The notes below the pieces were generated by a model. The model worked only from the letters and a program-made list of their open reading frames with translations. It ran no database searches and had not been told where the DNA came from. A stretch of DNA of 64,000 nt from Bacillus sp. SM2101 (GTDB lineage: Bacteria > Bacillota > Bacilli > Bacillales > SM2101). Position 1 is the first letter of the stretch, and each line of letters begins with the position of its first letter. Positions 9,126 through 18,754 of the stretch are shown here, in pieces. Both the position numbers and the translations under genes were made by a program. The stretch covers positions 1 to 64,000 of the forward strand of contig NZ_JAEUFG010000019.1 in the NCBI RefSeq assembly GCF_018588585.1. The letters run 5' to 3'.

Positions 9126-9665
9126 CTACCCTGCCTGTTTTTGTTCTATTAATGAATCAATAGCTAGTATACAACCGTTTAATACATGTTCATAAGGACT
9201 TGCTAGACTTGTTAATTCCTTTTGTAAACGATCTATCGACTTCCGATGAATATTAAACATTTTCATAGCACTCTCTTCAGAAGCTTCCGATGCGAATTCT
9301 AAAATTAAAGGAAAAAAGTCGGGTAATTCATCATTTTTGATATAAAAGTCCTCTTTCGCAAATTCAAACCTAAGTTTAACGAATGCTTGACCTCTTTCAC
9401 GGTTATCACCAAACACGTCATACGTTAAATACAGTGTTGTTTTGTCATTAAAATCAAAAGTGTTGACATATGTTTCACACAACTCAGTCAAACAATGGTT
9501 GGCAGTATATTGAACAAAATCACTATAGGCTTGCTGTACTTTGTTATCGCCGATGCTATGAATTGCTTTAATAATCTCTTCATCACCCACCCATTCTTTT
9601 GAAGGGTAATGTAAAAAAATTGACGCAAGTTTAAATATAGTCTTACTGTCTTCCATCTTGAGCAT
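9126..9665 (-). CDS. narJ: Nitrate reductase molybdenum cofactor assembly chaperone
   Basis: NarJ is the cytoplasmic, TorD-like chaperone that helps insert the molybdenum cofactor into NarG and hold the apo-complex before membrane docking. The open frame starts at 9695, but ATG 9665 is preceded by TTGGAGTG at 11 bases and is preferred (179 residues). It overlaps the 3' end of narH by 23 bases, which suggests translational coupling. The all-helical sequence with LFEF-like acidic patches (RGQAFVKLRFEF, DELPDFFPLILEF) is typical of NarJ. Assignment rests on both the sequence and its position between narH and narI. Confidence 0.95.
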   Translation of the reverse strand: MLKMEDSKTIFKLASIFLHYPSKEWVGDEEIIKAIHSIGDNKVQQAYSDFVQYTANHCLTELCETYVNTFDFNDKTTLYLTYDVFGDNRERGQAFVKLRFEFAKEDFYIKNDELPDFFPLILEFASEASEESAMKMFNIHRKSIDRLQKELTSLASPYEHVLNGCILAIDSLIEQKQAG

Positions 9666-11187
9666 GCTGTATATCACTCCAATATTTTTCTCCATACAAA
9701 TATAAATCCTCGTTATTCTCGCTTACACTACAATCATTGCACCCTTCCATATAGTCATAACCAGTTGACCCTTGACCAAAATACATATCTCCAACCTTTT
9801 CTTTATGAGATGAGGGTATAACGTATCGATCGGAATATTTCGCTATAGCAGCCAGCTCATACATGTCGCGAGCTGACTGTTCGGTTAAGCCAGCTGACTC
9901 TAAAATATTTGAGTCAAATGATTTTTGGATATTTACACTTCTCATATAACTTCTCATCGCCACTAATTTTTTTAATACACCCTCTATAACCTTTGTATCT
10001 CCAGCACTTAATAGATTAGCCAAATATTCGATTGGAATGCGAAATTGTTTAATTGTCGGAAACACAATTCTTGGATCAATTGAGTCAACTTGACCACCGA
10101 GTGCATCCATCATCGGACTTAGTGGCGGAACGTACCAAACCATCGGTAACGTACGATATTCAGGATGAAGTGGGAGTGCAATCTTTTGCTCAATAGCTAA
10201 CTTATACACAGGTGATCTTTGAGCAGCTTCAATCCAATCTTCTGGAATTCCCTCATTTATGGCATTGCGTATCACTTCCGGATCATGTGGGTCTAAGAAA
10301 ATATCCAACTGAGATTCATATAACTTTTTCTCATCACTTACGGATGCAGCTTCTTTCACACGTTCTGCATCATAAAAGACTAGGCCTATATATCGAAGTC
10401 TTCCAACACACGTTTCAGAGCAAATTGTTGGTAACCCACTTTCTATTCTCGGAAAGCAAAATGTACATTTTTCTGCCTTCTTCGTTTTCCAATTAAAATA
10501 TACTTTCTTATAAGGACAACCTGTCATACAAAATCGCCAGCTCCGACACGAATCTTGATCAACTAAGACAATGCCATCTTCATCTCTTTTATAAATTGAT
10601 CCAGAAGGACATGATGATACACAAGGTGGGTTAAGACAATGTTCGCAAATGCGTGGTAAATACATCATGAACGATTGTTCATATTCAAACTTAATCTTGT
10701 CCTCGATCCCTTGTATATTAGGATCATTTTCACCTGTAATATGAACACCTGCTAAATCATCTTCCCAGTTTGGTCCCCACTGTATATCCATATAGTCACC
10801 TGTTAGCTGTGATTTCGGTCGTGCCACAGGCTGATGCTCACGCTCTGGACTATTAATCAATGTTTCATAATCGTAAGTCCAAGGTTCATAATAGTCATCA
10901 ATTTGTGTCAAATCCTTGTTGTAAAAAATGTTGAGAAGCTTACTCGCTCGGCCACCAGCCTTCAGCTCCAATTTTCCGTTCCTTACTTCCCACCCCCCTT
11001 TATGGGTTTCCTGATTTTCCCACTCCTTAGGATAACCAATGCCAGGTTTTGTTTCGACATTGTTCCACCACATATATTCAGCACCAGGCCGATTTGTCCA
11101 TGTATTATTACAAGTAACACTACATGTATGACATCCAATACACTTATCTAAATTCATAACCATTCCAAATTGTGCTTTAACTTTCAA
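9643..11187 (-). CDS. narH: Respiratory nitrate reductase, beta subunit (Fe-S)
   Basis: NarH carries one 3Fe-4S and three 4Fe-4S clusters that wire NarI hemes to the Mo active site of NarG. The start is TTG at 11187, 7 bases after GAGGTG, and overlaps narG by 11 bases. Length is 514 residues. Cysteine groups seen are CIGCHTCSVTCNNTW near the N-terminus, CEHCLNPPCVSSCPSG, and CRSWRFCMTGCPYKK with a following CTFCFPR and CSETC. The Trp in CRSWRFC marks the 3Fe-4S cluster of this family. It sits between narG and narJ in the standard operon order. Confidence 0.97.
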   Translation of the reverse strand: MKVKAQFGMVMNLDKCIGCHTCSVTCNNTWTNRPGAEYMWWNNVETKPGIGYPKEWENQETHKGGWEVRNGKLELKAGGRASKLLNIFYNKDLTQIDDYYEPWTYDYETLINSPEREHQPVARPKSQLTGDYMDIQWGPNWEDDLAGVHITGENDPNIQGIEDKIKFEYEQSFMMYLPRICEHCLNPPCVSSCPSGSIYKRDEDGIVLVDQDSCRSWRFCMTGCPYKKVYFNWKTKKAEKCTFCFPRIESGLPTICSETCVGRLRYIGLVFYDAERVKEAASVSDEKKLYESQLDIFLDPHDPEVIRNAINEGIPEDWIEAAQRSPVYKLAIEQKIALPLHPEYRTLPMVWYVPPLSPMMDALGGQVDSIDPRIVFPTIKQFRIPIEYLANLLSAGDTKVIEGVLKKLVAMRSYMRSVNIQKSFDSNILESAGLTEQSARDMYELAAIAKYSDRYVIPSSHKEKVGDMYFGQGSTGYDYMEGCNDCSVSENNEDLYLYGEKYWSDIQHAQDGRQ

Positions 11188-14100
11188 GCCAGTTCACCTC
11201 ACCCTTCTCTAGCCTGCGGATCATGACCATTTCATCTCGCTGATTACCTGTTGGGCCGTAATAATTAAAGCCATAGCTTAGCTGAGCATACCCACCAATC
11301 ATTTGTGTAGGTTTAATATGAATTCTCGTTGGACTGTTAAATGTTCCTCCTCGCAACTTCGTAGTTGGTGAACCTGGCACATTAATCGTTCTGTCCTGGA
11401 CGTGATACATATAAGCTACCCCTCTAGGCAAACGGTGACTCGTAACTGCTCGGGCAACTACGACACCATTTCTGTTATACATCTCTAGCCAATCGTTGTC
11501 GTTAATCCCTGCATGATTGGCATCTTCATGATTAAGCCAGACGTGTGGACCACCTCTAAATAACGTAAGCATCGGTAACGTATCACCATAAGTACTGTGA
11601 TATGACCATTTGAAATGCGGTGTTAAATAACGCAACTCAATTTCATTACCGTGATTCGGCCTGTGATCTTGATCTAAAAATGTTAATTTACGAAGAGGTG
11701 CTTTAAATGTAGGTAGTTCTTCACCAAATTCTATTATGGTTTCATGGTCTAAATAGAAATGTTGTCTACCCGTTAATGTTCTCCATGGTATGAGACGTTC
11801 TACATTTGTCGTAAAAGGTGAATAACGTCTATTTCCAGTCTCTGTGCCGCTAAATACTGGTGATGAAATGACTTTTTGAGGCTGAGCAGTAATTTCATCA
11901 AAGGAAATGTGCTCTTCTGCTCGTTCGATTGCCAAATCTTTTAACTGCTGCCCAGTTTTCTTCTCCATGACATCCCATGCTTTCATTGCAAGAGAGCCGT
12001 TCGTTGTACTGGACAACGTTAGAATCGTTTCAGCTACATTTCGATCCGTATACAGACTTGGACAATCTTTGTAATCCTTTGTTTGTCTTGCTACACCATT
12101 TATTGCTTTTAACTTTTCATACTCTTCCTTTGCATCCCAACCAATACCTTTAGCACCAATGCTGTTCTTAATTACACCACCTAATGCAATATATTTCTCA
12201 TATACCTTTGTGTACTCCCGTTCTACAACATGAATACGAGGTAAATTTACGCCAGGCTCTGGTTCTACATCATCATGCTTCCAATCAGGTATTTGCCCAA
12301 ATAATTGTGAAATTTCATCTTTCGTATCATGTAATAAAGGTGTTGCAACAATATCTTTCGTTGGCTCTGGAAAAATCTCTTTTGCTAATTCAGAAAATTT
12401 TTCCGCCAAATTTTTGAATGTATCCCAATCAGATTTACTTTCCCAAGGGGGTGCTATTGCTGGATTAAATGGGTGTACGAATGGATGCATGTCTGTGCTA
12501 CTAATATCATATTTCTCATACCAAGTAGCAGCAGGCAGGACAATATCCGAATACAACCCCGTTCCAGTCATGCGAAAATCTATATTAACTAACAAATCGA
12601 GTTTCCCTTCAGCTGAAACTTCTTGGCTATCGACTTCAGCAGTATGTAATTCATCATTTTCAACACTTAAAGAGCCATGATGTGTTCCTAAGAGGTGTTT
12701 CAAAAAATACTCATGACCTTTAGCAGAACTGCCTAATAAATTAGCGCGCCATACAATTAATGACCTAGGAAAGTTAGCAGGATTACTCGGATTTTCAATA
12801 GCAAACTTAAGTTTGCCGTTCTTTAAATTTTCTACAACATACTTCACAGCTTCATCATTTGTCTTTGCGTTTGCTTTTTTATAAAGATGTATAGTATTTT
12901 CCTGAAATTGTGGATAAGAGGGTAGCCACCCTAATCTAGCCGCTAACGCATTATAATCTGCTAAATGTTCATATCTTGGTTTATCAATCGTTGGAGAGAT
13001 ATGGTCAGCAACTGACTGATCCTCATACCTCCACTGCTCCGTTGCAAAGTAAAAAAATGATGTGCCGTTTTGTAAGCGTGGTGGTCCACCCCAATCACGT
13101 GCAGTTGCAACGGTTTGCCAGCCTTCTAATGGCCTCACCTTCTCTTGCCCTACATAATGAGCCCATCCCCCACCATTCACGCCTTGAGATCCAGTGAGCA
13201 ATACAAGATTTAGCACCGCTCGATAAATGACATCTGAATGATACCAATGGTTAATTCCAGAACCCATAATAATCATGGATCGACCATTTGAATCAATTGC
13301 ATTTTGCGCAAACTCTCTTGCAATTTGTGCAACAACCTCTTTGTTAATTCCCGTTTTATCTTCCTGCCAAGCTGGGGTATATGGCTTTGGATCATCATAA
13401 TTTGTTGGATAATCTCCTGGTAAATTACGACTTACGCCTGTTTTTGCTAGTAATAGATCAAATACAGTTGTCACATATTGAACTTGGCCATCTCCATCAC
13501 TAACTATTCTTACAGGTATAGTCCGTTCAAGCGTGGCTTTCTCATTTTCATCAAAATAAGGAATTGATATCGAAAGCAGTTCATCTTCTTTATTAAGAAG
13601 CGTTAATAATGGTGAAATGGACTGTCCATCTTCTGATGGCTGTTGTAAGTTAAGATTCCAGTTACCTTTATCCTCCCAACGATGTCCTATTGTTCCATTA
13701 GGTATAAGAAGTTGGTTAGTTTCACTATCTATAACGACCGGCTTCCATTCAGCATGAGTTACATTCTTTCCAATATCACTAGCCCTTAAGAAACGAGTAG
13801 CTACATAGGATTCTCCTTTTTTTTCAAGCTTGATTAAGAAAGGGAGATCAGTATACATTTTTGCGTAGTTATCGAAATAAGGCGTATTTTTGTCGACGTA
13901 GAATTCCTTAAGTATGACATGAGTCATTGCCATTGCTAAGGCAGCATCCATGCCTGGGTTAACAGCCAACCAATGGTCTGCAAATTTAACGTATTCAGCA
14001 TAATCAGGACTAATTGAGACGACTTTCGTTCCTCTATATCTCGCTTCTACCATAAAATGTGAGTCAGGGGTTCTAGTTTGTGGTACATTAGAGCCCCAAA

Positions 14101-14860
14101 TTAGTAAATAACTAGAATTGTACCAATCTGAACTTTCCGGTACGTCTGTTTGTTCACCCCATACTTGTGGTGATGCTGGAGGAAGGTCAGCATACCAATC
14201 ATAAAAACTAAGGTTGGCACCACCTATTAATGATAAAAATCGTGCACCGCCTGCGTGACTAACCATTGACATAGCTGGAATCGGGGAAAAGCCAAAAATT
14301 CTATCTGGTCCATACTTGTTAATTGTATATAATAACTGTGCAGCGATAAGTGTATTTACTTCGTCCCATGAGGTACGAACGAACCCACCCTTTCCTCTTG
14401 TAGATTTATATCGCCTTTCCTTGTCAGGATCTTCGATAATACTCGCCCAAGCATCAATAGCATTGGAATTCTCCTTCATTGCCTGCCGCCATAATTTAAT
14501 AAGACTGCTCCTTACATATGGGTACCTCACTCTTAAAGGACTATATATATACCATGAAAAACTAGCCCCTCTAGGACAGCCTCTTGGTTCATATTCAGGC
14601 ATATCAGGGCCTGTTGAAGGATAATCAGTTTGTTGAGTTTCCCACGTGATAATCCCGTCTTTTACATGTATTTTCCAGCTACAAGAGCCAGTACAATTCA
14701 CACCATGTGTGGACCGAACTACTTTGTCATGCTGCCACCTTCTACGATAGTATTTCTCCGTTTCCCTATCATATGGTGATAGTTCACTGTGGTCTGTAAG
14801 CTCAGTTGTTTTCCCGAAATATGTAAGTTTCTTTAGAAGTGGGAGCTTCTTTTTACTCAT
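11177..14860 (-). CDS. narG: Respiratory nitrate reductase, alpha (catalytic) subunit
   Basis: NarG reduces nitrate to nitrite at a bis-MGD molybdenum centre on the cytoplasmic face. The ATG at 14860 has AAGGAAGG at 9 bases; an ATG three codons upstream touches that site. The resulting 1227 residues match the family. The N-terminal His-x3-Cys-x3-Cys 4Fe-4S ligand set is present (THGVNCTGSC, fourth ligand RGCPRG). The region around the Mo-binding Asp is conserved (GEQTDVPESSDW, YNSSYLLIWGSN). It is the first gene of narGHJI, divergent from the hemerythrin-like gene across a 150-bp spacer that holds two palindromes. Confidence 0.98.
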   Translation of the reverse strand: MSKKKLPLLKKLTYFGKTTELTDHSELSPYDRETEKYYRRRWQHDKVVRSTHGVNCTGSCSWKIHVKDGIITWETQQTDYPSTGPDMPEYEPRGCPRGASFSWYIYSPLRVRYPYVRSSLIKLWRQAMKENSNAIDAWASIIEDPDKERRYKSTRGKGGFVRTSWDEVNTLIAAQLLYTINKYGPDRIFGFSPIPAMSMVSHAGGARFLSLIGGANLSFYDWYADLPPASPQVWGEQTDVPESSDWYNSSYLLIWGSNVPQTRTPDSHFMVEARYRGTKVVSISPDYAEYVKFADHWLAVNPGMDAALAMAMTHVILKEFYVDKNTPYFDNYAKMYTDLPFLIKLEKKGESYVATRFLRASDIGKNVTHAEWKPVVIDSETNQLLIPNGTIGHRWEDKGNWNLNLQQPSEDGQSISPLLTLLNKEDELLSISIPYFDENEKATLERTIPVRIVSDGDGQVQYVTTVFDLLLAKTGVSRNLPGDYPTNYDDPKPYTPAWQEDKTGINKEVVAQIAREFAQNAIDSNGRSMIIMGSGINHWYHSDVIYRAVLNLVLLTGSQGVNGGGWAHYVGQEKVRPLEGWQTVATARDWGGPPRLQNGTSFFYFATEQWRYEDQSVADHISPTIDKPRYEHLADYNALAARLGWLPSYPQFQENTIHLYKKANAKTNDEAVKYVVENLKNGKLKFAIENPSNPANFPRSLIVWRANLLGSSAKGHEYFLKHLLGTHHGSLSVENDELHTAEVDSQEVSAEGKLDLLVNIDFRMTGTGLYSDIVLPAATWYEKYDISSTDMHPFVHPFNPAIAPPWESKSDWDTFKNLAEKFSELAKEIFPEPTKDIVATPLLHDTKDEISQLFGQIPDWKHDDVEPEPGVNLPRIHVVEREYTKVYEKYIALGGVIKNSIGAKGIGWDAKEEYEKLKAINGVARQTKDYKDCPSLYTDRNVAETILTLSSTTNGSLAMKAWDVMEKKTGQQLKDLAIERAEEHISFDEITAQPQKVISSPVFSGTETGNRRYSPFTTNVERLIPWRTLTGRQHFYLDHETIIEFGEELPTFKAPLRKLTFLDQDHRPNHGNEIELRYLTPHFKWSYHSTYGDTLPMLTLFRGGPHVWLNHEDANHAGINDNDWLEMYNRNGVVVARAVTSHRLPRGVAYMYHVQDRTINVPGSPTTKLRGGTFNSPTRIHIKPTQMIGGYAQLSYGFNYYGPTGNQRDEMVMIRRLEKGEVNWLES

Positions 14861-14912
14861 TTTCCGCATCCTTCCTTATTTAGAAATCATCGCTATGAGA
14901 TTCTTTTGCCCA

Positions 14913-14941
14913 AATCATTTAGTAAATATTCTTAAATGATT
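14913..14941. promoter_or_regulatory. Inverted repeat in the narG/hemerythrin divergent promoter region
   Basis: AATCATTTA and TAAATGATT form a 9-bp inverted repeat with an 11-base spacer, about 50-80 bases upstream of narG. It does not match the TGTGA-N6-TCACA Fnr consensus, and no such box exists in this spacer. It could be an operator for another regulator of nitrate or NO response. Binding is inferred from symmetry and position only. Confidence 0.4.
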
Positions 14942-14967
14942 AGATGTTTAAAAGTTAATAAGGTGTT

Positions 14968-14986
14968 TATACTGTTAACCATTAAC
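14968..14986 (+). promoter_or_regulatory. Putative -10 box and overlapping palindrome before the hemerythrin gene
   Basis: TATACT (14968-14973) is a plausible -10 hexamer, and a small palindrome GTTAACCATTAAC (14974-14986) lies just after it, about where transcription would begin. The -35 element is poor (TGTTTA). Such a site could be a repressor operator. This is a weak call based only on pattern. Confidence 0.3.
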
Positions 14987-15011
14987 AACACGAATAATGA
15001 GGTGAATGAAG

Positions 15012-15422
15012 ATGTCAGGACCATCATTAAGAAAATTGGACGCCCATCAATCAATTCATGAAGGAGCAGTCACTGAGGGGAAAGAGTTACTTGATATGCT
15101 AGTGAAGTTATATAAAGACGACCAACACCAATACGCACAAACTGTTGCAAAAGTGCTAGTTGAACATTGGGAAACTAGAACGATCGCTCACGCAGATTCT
15201 GAAGAGGAAGGATTTTATGTTGATCTTCTTAATAAGAATCCAAATTTAAAAGAATCATTAACTATGTTAAAGCGAGACCATGACTTGTTACGAATATTAG
15301 TAACGGACGTAAAAGACATGCTAAAAAACGAAGGGTTAACTGAAGAAGTGATTGACCATTTTAAAGCTATATTAATTGTTTTGGATATACATAATCATGA
15401 TGAGGAGATACTTTTGTCTTAA
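15012..15422 (+). CDS. Hemerythrin-like (HHE cation-binding) protein
   Basis: This 136-residue soluble protein looks like a single HHE/hemerythrin four-helix bundle. The expected His/acidic ligands recur on four helices: DAHQSIHEG, HWETRTIAHADSEEEG, KRDHDLLR and HNHDEEI. Such proteins bind a non-heme di-iron centre and may sense or scavenge O2 or NO. ATG 15012 lies 7 bases after GAGGTG, so it is preferred over ATG 15006. It diverges from narG, and its terminator lies at 15574-15613. The link to nitrate respiration (for example nitrosative stress) is an inference from position. Confidence 0.75.
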   Translation: MSGPSLRKLDAHQSIHEGAVTEGKELLDMLVKLYKDDQHQYAQTVAKVLVEHWETRTIAHADSEEEGFYVDLLNKNPNLKESLTMLKRDHDLLRILVTDVKDMLKNEGLTEEVIDHFKAILIVLDIHNHDEEILLS

Positions 15423-15426
15423 TTAC

Positions 15427-15568
15427 CTAGACTCCTTCGATAAATGTTACTGCTTTCATTACTAATAATGGCAATAAGGTGAAATCTATCGACCACCATA
15501 ATTAAAAATTAACCAAAATACCATAAAACCTAGATTTAGTGCAAAAATCAACAAATGCGAAAACTGCC
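15427..15568 (-). mobile_element. MITE-like repeat, copy 2 (degenerate, reverse)
   Basis: The right part is the reverse complement of the family left end (GGCAGTTTTCGCATTTGTTG), and the left part (AGACTCCTTCGATAAATGTT) is a decayed version of the other end. ATTAC occurs on both sides and may be a short target duplication. It lies between the hemerythrin stop codon and its hairpin terminator. The remainder of 15614-15824 shows no gene I can support. Confidence 0.5.
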
Positions 15569-15573
15569 ATTAC

Positions 15574-15613
15574 AAAAGAGCAATCTTTAAGATTATCTAA
15601 AGGTTGCTCTTTT
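15574..15613 (+). terminator. Hairpin terminator after the hemerythrin gene
   Basis: AAAAGAGCAA and TTGCTCTTTT form a 10-bp stem, extended by a few more pairs with one mismatch, around an AT-rich loop and followed by T-rich sequence. It is 150 bases after the hemerythrin stop codon, with a degenerate repeat copy between. Confidence 0.65.
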
Positions 15614-15824
15614 ATTATGAATTTATTGGAACGTACGGGTCTTATTTCCGTTTTTTCAGAAGAAAAGGACATAAATTCAAGTTGCGGACGTTGTTGTTGC
15701 TTAGAGTGAAAAACAGTAAATGTACTCTTATTGACATGCTTTTCCTTATTTAGAATATACACGTATACAAATATTAACCAAAAGGAATGATAACATAGAT
15801 TAATATTTAGGACGGAGGATTTGC

Positions 15825-17120
15825 ATGGCTAGAATTACGAATTGGGAACCAGAAAATGAAGATTTTTGGGAGCGCGAAGGTCGAAGACATGCTCGAAGAA
15901 ATTTATGGATATCCATCCCTGCCCTACTACTAGCATTTGTTGTTTGGCAAATATGGTCAGTCGTTGCTGTCAGATTAAATGATGTAGGCTTTTCTTTTAC
16001 CCAATCTGAATTATTTACGTTGGCAGCCCTTCCTGGATTAACAGGAGCAACGTTTCGTATATTTTTTACTTTTATGCCTGGAATTGTTGGTGGAAAAAAT
16101 TGGACAGTCATTAGCACAGCGCTTTTGCTTTTACCAACTGTAGGAATTGGCATTGCAGTCAACAATCCAGAAACGTCCTTTACAATGATGGCAACTTTAG
16201 CAGCATTATGTGGTATCGGTGGTGGGAATTTTTCTTCATCCATGGCAAATATTAATCCATTTTATCCTAAAAAAGAGCGAGGGGCGGCTTTGGGATTAAA
16301 TGCTGGTATTGGTAACCTAGGTGTTAGTGTCGTGCAATTTCTCACTCCAATCGTCATAACAGCAAGCATTATTGGGACTTTTACTGGGACATCGCAAACA
16401 TTAGACAATGGTGAAACCATTTGGATTCAAAATGCAGCGTTCGTCTGGGTAGTTCCGATTATTATCATAACACTAGCTGCGGTAGTCGGCATGGACAACT
16501 TACCGGGAACAAAACAATCATTTAAGGAACAAGCTATTATATTCAAAAGAAAGCACACTTGGATTATGACTTGGTTGTATACGATGTGCTTTGGATCATT
16601 TATTGGATATGCCGCTGCTTTTCCATTGTTAATTCAAAATGAATTTGCCGAACAAAATGCAGTCGGGTTAGCATTTTTAGGGCCATTAATCGGAGCAGCA
16701 GTCCGTCCAGTAGGAGGGTGGATATCAGACAAAATAGGCAGTGGTGCACTTATTACATTTTGGGACATTATTATTATGATTATTGCTACGATAGGTGTAA
16801 TATACTTCTTACAAATTCATCATTTTACCGGATTTTTAATCATGTTTCTTATACTATTCTTTACTACGGGAATAGCAAATGGCTCTACTTTCCGTATGGT
16901 TCCTTTTATTTTCCCAGCAAAAGAGTCCTCACCAGTGTTAGGTTTTATTGCAGCAATCGCAGCTTACGGTGCATTTTTAATCCCAAAAATATTTGGCTGG
17001 TCAATTGACACAACGGGCTCTGCCAATTTTGCTTTATATATATTTCTTGTATATTACGCGATCAGCTTAATAATTTGCTGGTATTATTATTCTCGAAAAA
17101 ATGCTGAAATTAAATGTTAA
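15825..17120 (+). CDS. narK: NarK-family nitrate/nitrite transporter (first of two)
   Basis: This 431-residue major facilitator protein with 12 predicted helices probably imports nitrate and/or exports nitrite. The nitrate-transporter signature is clear in TM5 (GGGNFSSSMANINPFYPK, followed by RGAALGLNAGIGNLGVS), with Arg and Asn-rich motifs repeated in the second half (ANGSTFRMVPFIFP). A cytoplasmic N-terminus of about 30 residues rich in Glu/Arg/Trp precedes TM1. The start follows GGAGG at 7 bases. It is 38 bases upstream of a second, dissimilar transporter, and the pair probably form an operon serving the adjacent nar genes. Whether it is a symporter or an antiporter cannot be read from the sequence. 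Confidence 0.93.
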   Translation: MARITNWEPENEDFWEREGRRHARRNLWISIPALLLAFVVWQIWSVVAVRLNDVGFSFTQSELFTLAALPGLTGATFRIFFTFMPGIVGGKNWTVISTALLLLPTVGIGIAVNNPETSFTMMATLAALCGIGGGNFSSSMANINPFYPKKERGAALGLNAGIGNLGVSVVQFLTPIVITASIIGTFTGTSQTLDNGETIWIQNAAFVWVVPIIIITLAAVVGMDNLPGTKQSFKEQAIIFKRKHTWIMTWLYTMCFGSFIGYAAAFPLLIQNEFAEQNAVGLAFLGPLIGAAVRPVGGWISDKIGSGALITFWDIIIMIIATIGVIYFLQIHHFTGFLIMFLILFFTTGIANGSTFRMVPFIFPAKESSPVLGFIAAIAAYGAFLIPKIFGWSIDTTGSANFALYIFLVYYAISLIICWYYYSRKNAEIKC

Positions 17121-17158
17121 TCAACTTCTATTTGTAATTATTTGGGGGAGAATTCCAC

Positions 17159-18607
17159 ATGAAACCTAGTGAATTAATGAAGTTTCAAAACAAACAAATT
17201 CGAGTATTACATTTTACGTGGATAGCTTTTTTCATTTCTTTTTTTACGTGGTTTAATATGGCACCTCTAGCCACAACGATGGTCCAATCTGTAGGATGGT
17301 TGACAGATGATCACCTCGCGGCATTAGCTATTATAAACGTTGCTCTAACTGTCCCAGCAAGAATAGTTGTTGGGATGTTACTTGACAAATATGGACCTAG
17401 AATCGTTTTTTCTGCCTTACTCATTATCATGGCTTTTCCTACCTTTGTTTTTGCATTCGGAAATTCATGGATGCAGCTTTTCGTATCTCGACTAGTTTTA
17501 AGTGGTATTGGTGCAAGCTTTGTCATTGGAATTCGAATCATTTCCGAATGGTTCCCTCCAAAAAAAGTTGGCTTTGCAGAAGGCTTTTACGCTGGATTTG
17601 GCAATTTTGGTTCGGCTGCAGCTGCTGTTCTGTTGCCTTGGATAGCTATACAAATTATCGGCGGTGACAACGGCTGGAGATATGCAATTGCTTATACAGG
17701 CGTTATTTGCCTCATCTATGGTATCATTTATTTCTTTATCGTAACTGACACACCTGAAGGCAAAAAATTTCTTCGATCAGAAAAAATAGCAGCAATGCAA
17801 GTAAGCTCTTGGGGTGATTTAATTCAATTAATTATTTGGACAATTCCATTAGTCGGTGTTTTGGGATTACTCGCATGGCGATTAAAAAATTTAAACTTCA
17901 TTCCGCAAAATACCTTATATGTTATTTATGTTATTCTGCTCATTGTACTCACTTATCAAATCATTCAAATATTAAGAGTAAATATACCTTTGCTAAAATC
18001 AAAGGAAACAACATCAGGAGGCTATCGCTTTAAAAATGTCGCTGCTCTTAACACAACTTATTTTGCAAACTTCGGTGCTGAATTAGCAATCGTCTCGATG
18101 TTACCAACTTTTTTCTTAACAACATTCTCTTTAACCCCGACAACAGCGGGATTAATAGCCTCATCTTTTGCATTTGTTAATTTATTTGCACGGCCGTTAG
18201 GTGGATGGATATCTGATCATGTTAGAAGTAGAAAGCTAATCATGCTCGCTTATATGTTTGGAATATCCATAGGGTTACTTGGGATGGCATTTATCAACTC
18301 AAGTTGGCCTATTGTTCTGGCTGTTACCATCACTGTTTTAACCTCTATGTTTATCCAAGGAGCAGAAGGAGCTACTTTTGCCGTAATCCCTTTTATTAAA
18401 CGTAAAATGACTGGCCAAATTTCCGGCATGGCAGGTGCTTATGGAAATGTAGGAGCCGTTGTCTACTTAACATTACTCACTTTCGTTACTCCTAGACAAT
18501 TTTTTATTATTCTGTCTGTAGGTGCATTACTAAGTTTTATATATTGCATGTTTGCTTTAGAAGAGCCAAAAGATTCCCATGGTGATGAATATACAGCTGA
18601 AACATAG
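17159..18607 (+). CDS. NarK-family / MFS nitrate-nitrite transporter (second of two)
   Basis: This 482-residue MFS protein has 12 predicted helices and a loop of about 60 residues in the middle (about 195-270) that contains an additional hydrophobic segment. The TM1 block FTWFNMAPLATTM is typical of nitrate/nitrite porters. Other family features are SEWFPPKKVGFAEGFYAGFG after TM4 and GAEGATFAVIPFIKRKMTGQ in the second half. It differs clearly from the first transporter, so the two are not recent duplicates. The start follows GGGGGAG. It is probably cotranscribed with narK and gives a second import or nitrite-export mode. Confidence 0.88.
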   Translation: MKPSELMKFQNKQIRVLHFTWIAFFISFFTWFNMAPLATTMVQSVGWLTDDHLAALAIINVALTVPARIVVGMLLDKYGPRIVFSALLIIMAFPTFVFAFGNSWMQLFVSRLVLSGIGASFVIGIRIISEWFPPKKVGFAEGFYAGFGNFGSAAAAVLLPWIAIQIIGGDNGWRYAIAYTGVICLIYGIIYFFIVTDTPEGKKFLRSEKIAAMQVSSWGDLIQLIIWTIPLVGVLGLLAWRLKNLNFIPQNTLYVIYVILLIVLTYQIIQILRVNIPLLKSKETTSGGYRFKNVAALNTTYFANFGAELAIVSMLPTFFLTTFSLTPTTAGLIASSFAFVNLFARPLGGWISDHVRSRKLIMLAYMFGISIGLLGMAFINSSWPIVLAVTITVLTSMFIQGAEGATFAVIPFIKRKMTGQISGMAGAYGNVGAVVYLTLLTFVTPRQFFIILSVGALLSFIYCMFALEEPKDSHGDEYTAET

Positions 18608-18614
18608 AATCAAT

Positions 18615-18644
18615 AGGGGTTTTTTCTATTGAAGTGAAACCCCT
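18615..18644 (+). terminator. Hairpin after the narK pair
   Basis: AGGGGTTT and AAACCCCT form an 8-bp stem around a 14-base loop just after the second transporter's stop codon. There is no clear T-run after the second arm, so the termination call is moderate. Confidence 0.5.
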
Positions 18645-18754
18645 GAGACCCTCGCCTAACTCACTAGGTTATTCATCATACTAACCAGATTCTTATCCAC
18701 TAGCCTAGATTTACTAGCCAATTCACTTATTACTGTTTAAAATTGTTGATTTTC

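Noticed and set aside
15502..15762. An 86-codon minus-strand frame between the hemerythrin and narK genes
   Set aside because: It starts at GTG without a ribosome site, runs through the hairpin terminator and into the degenerate repeat copy, and its product has no coherent features.
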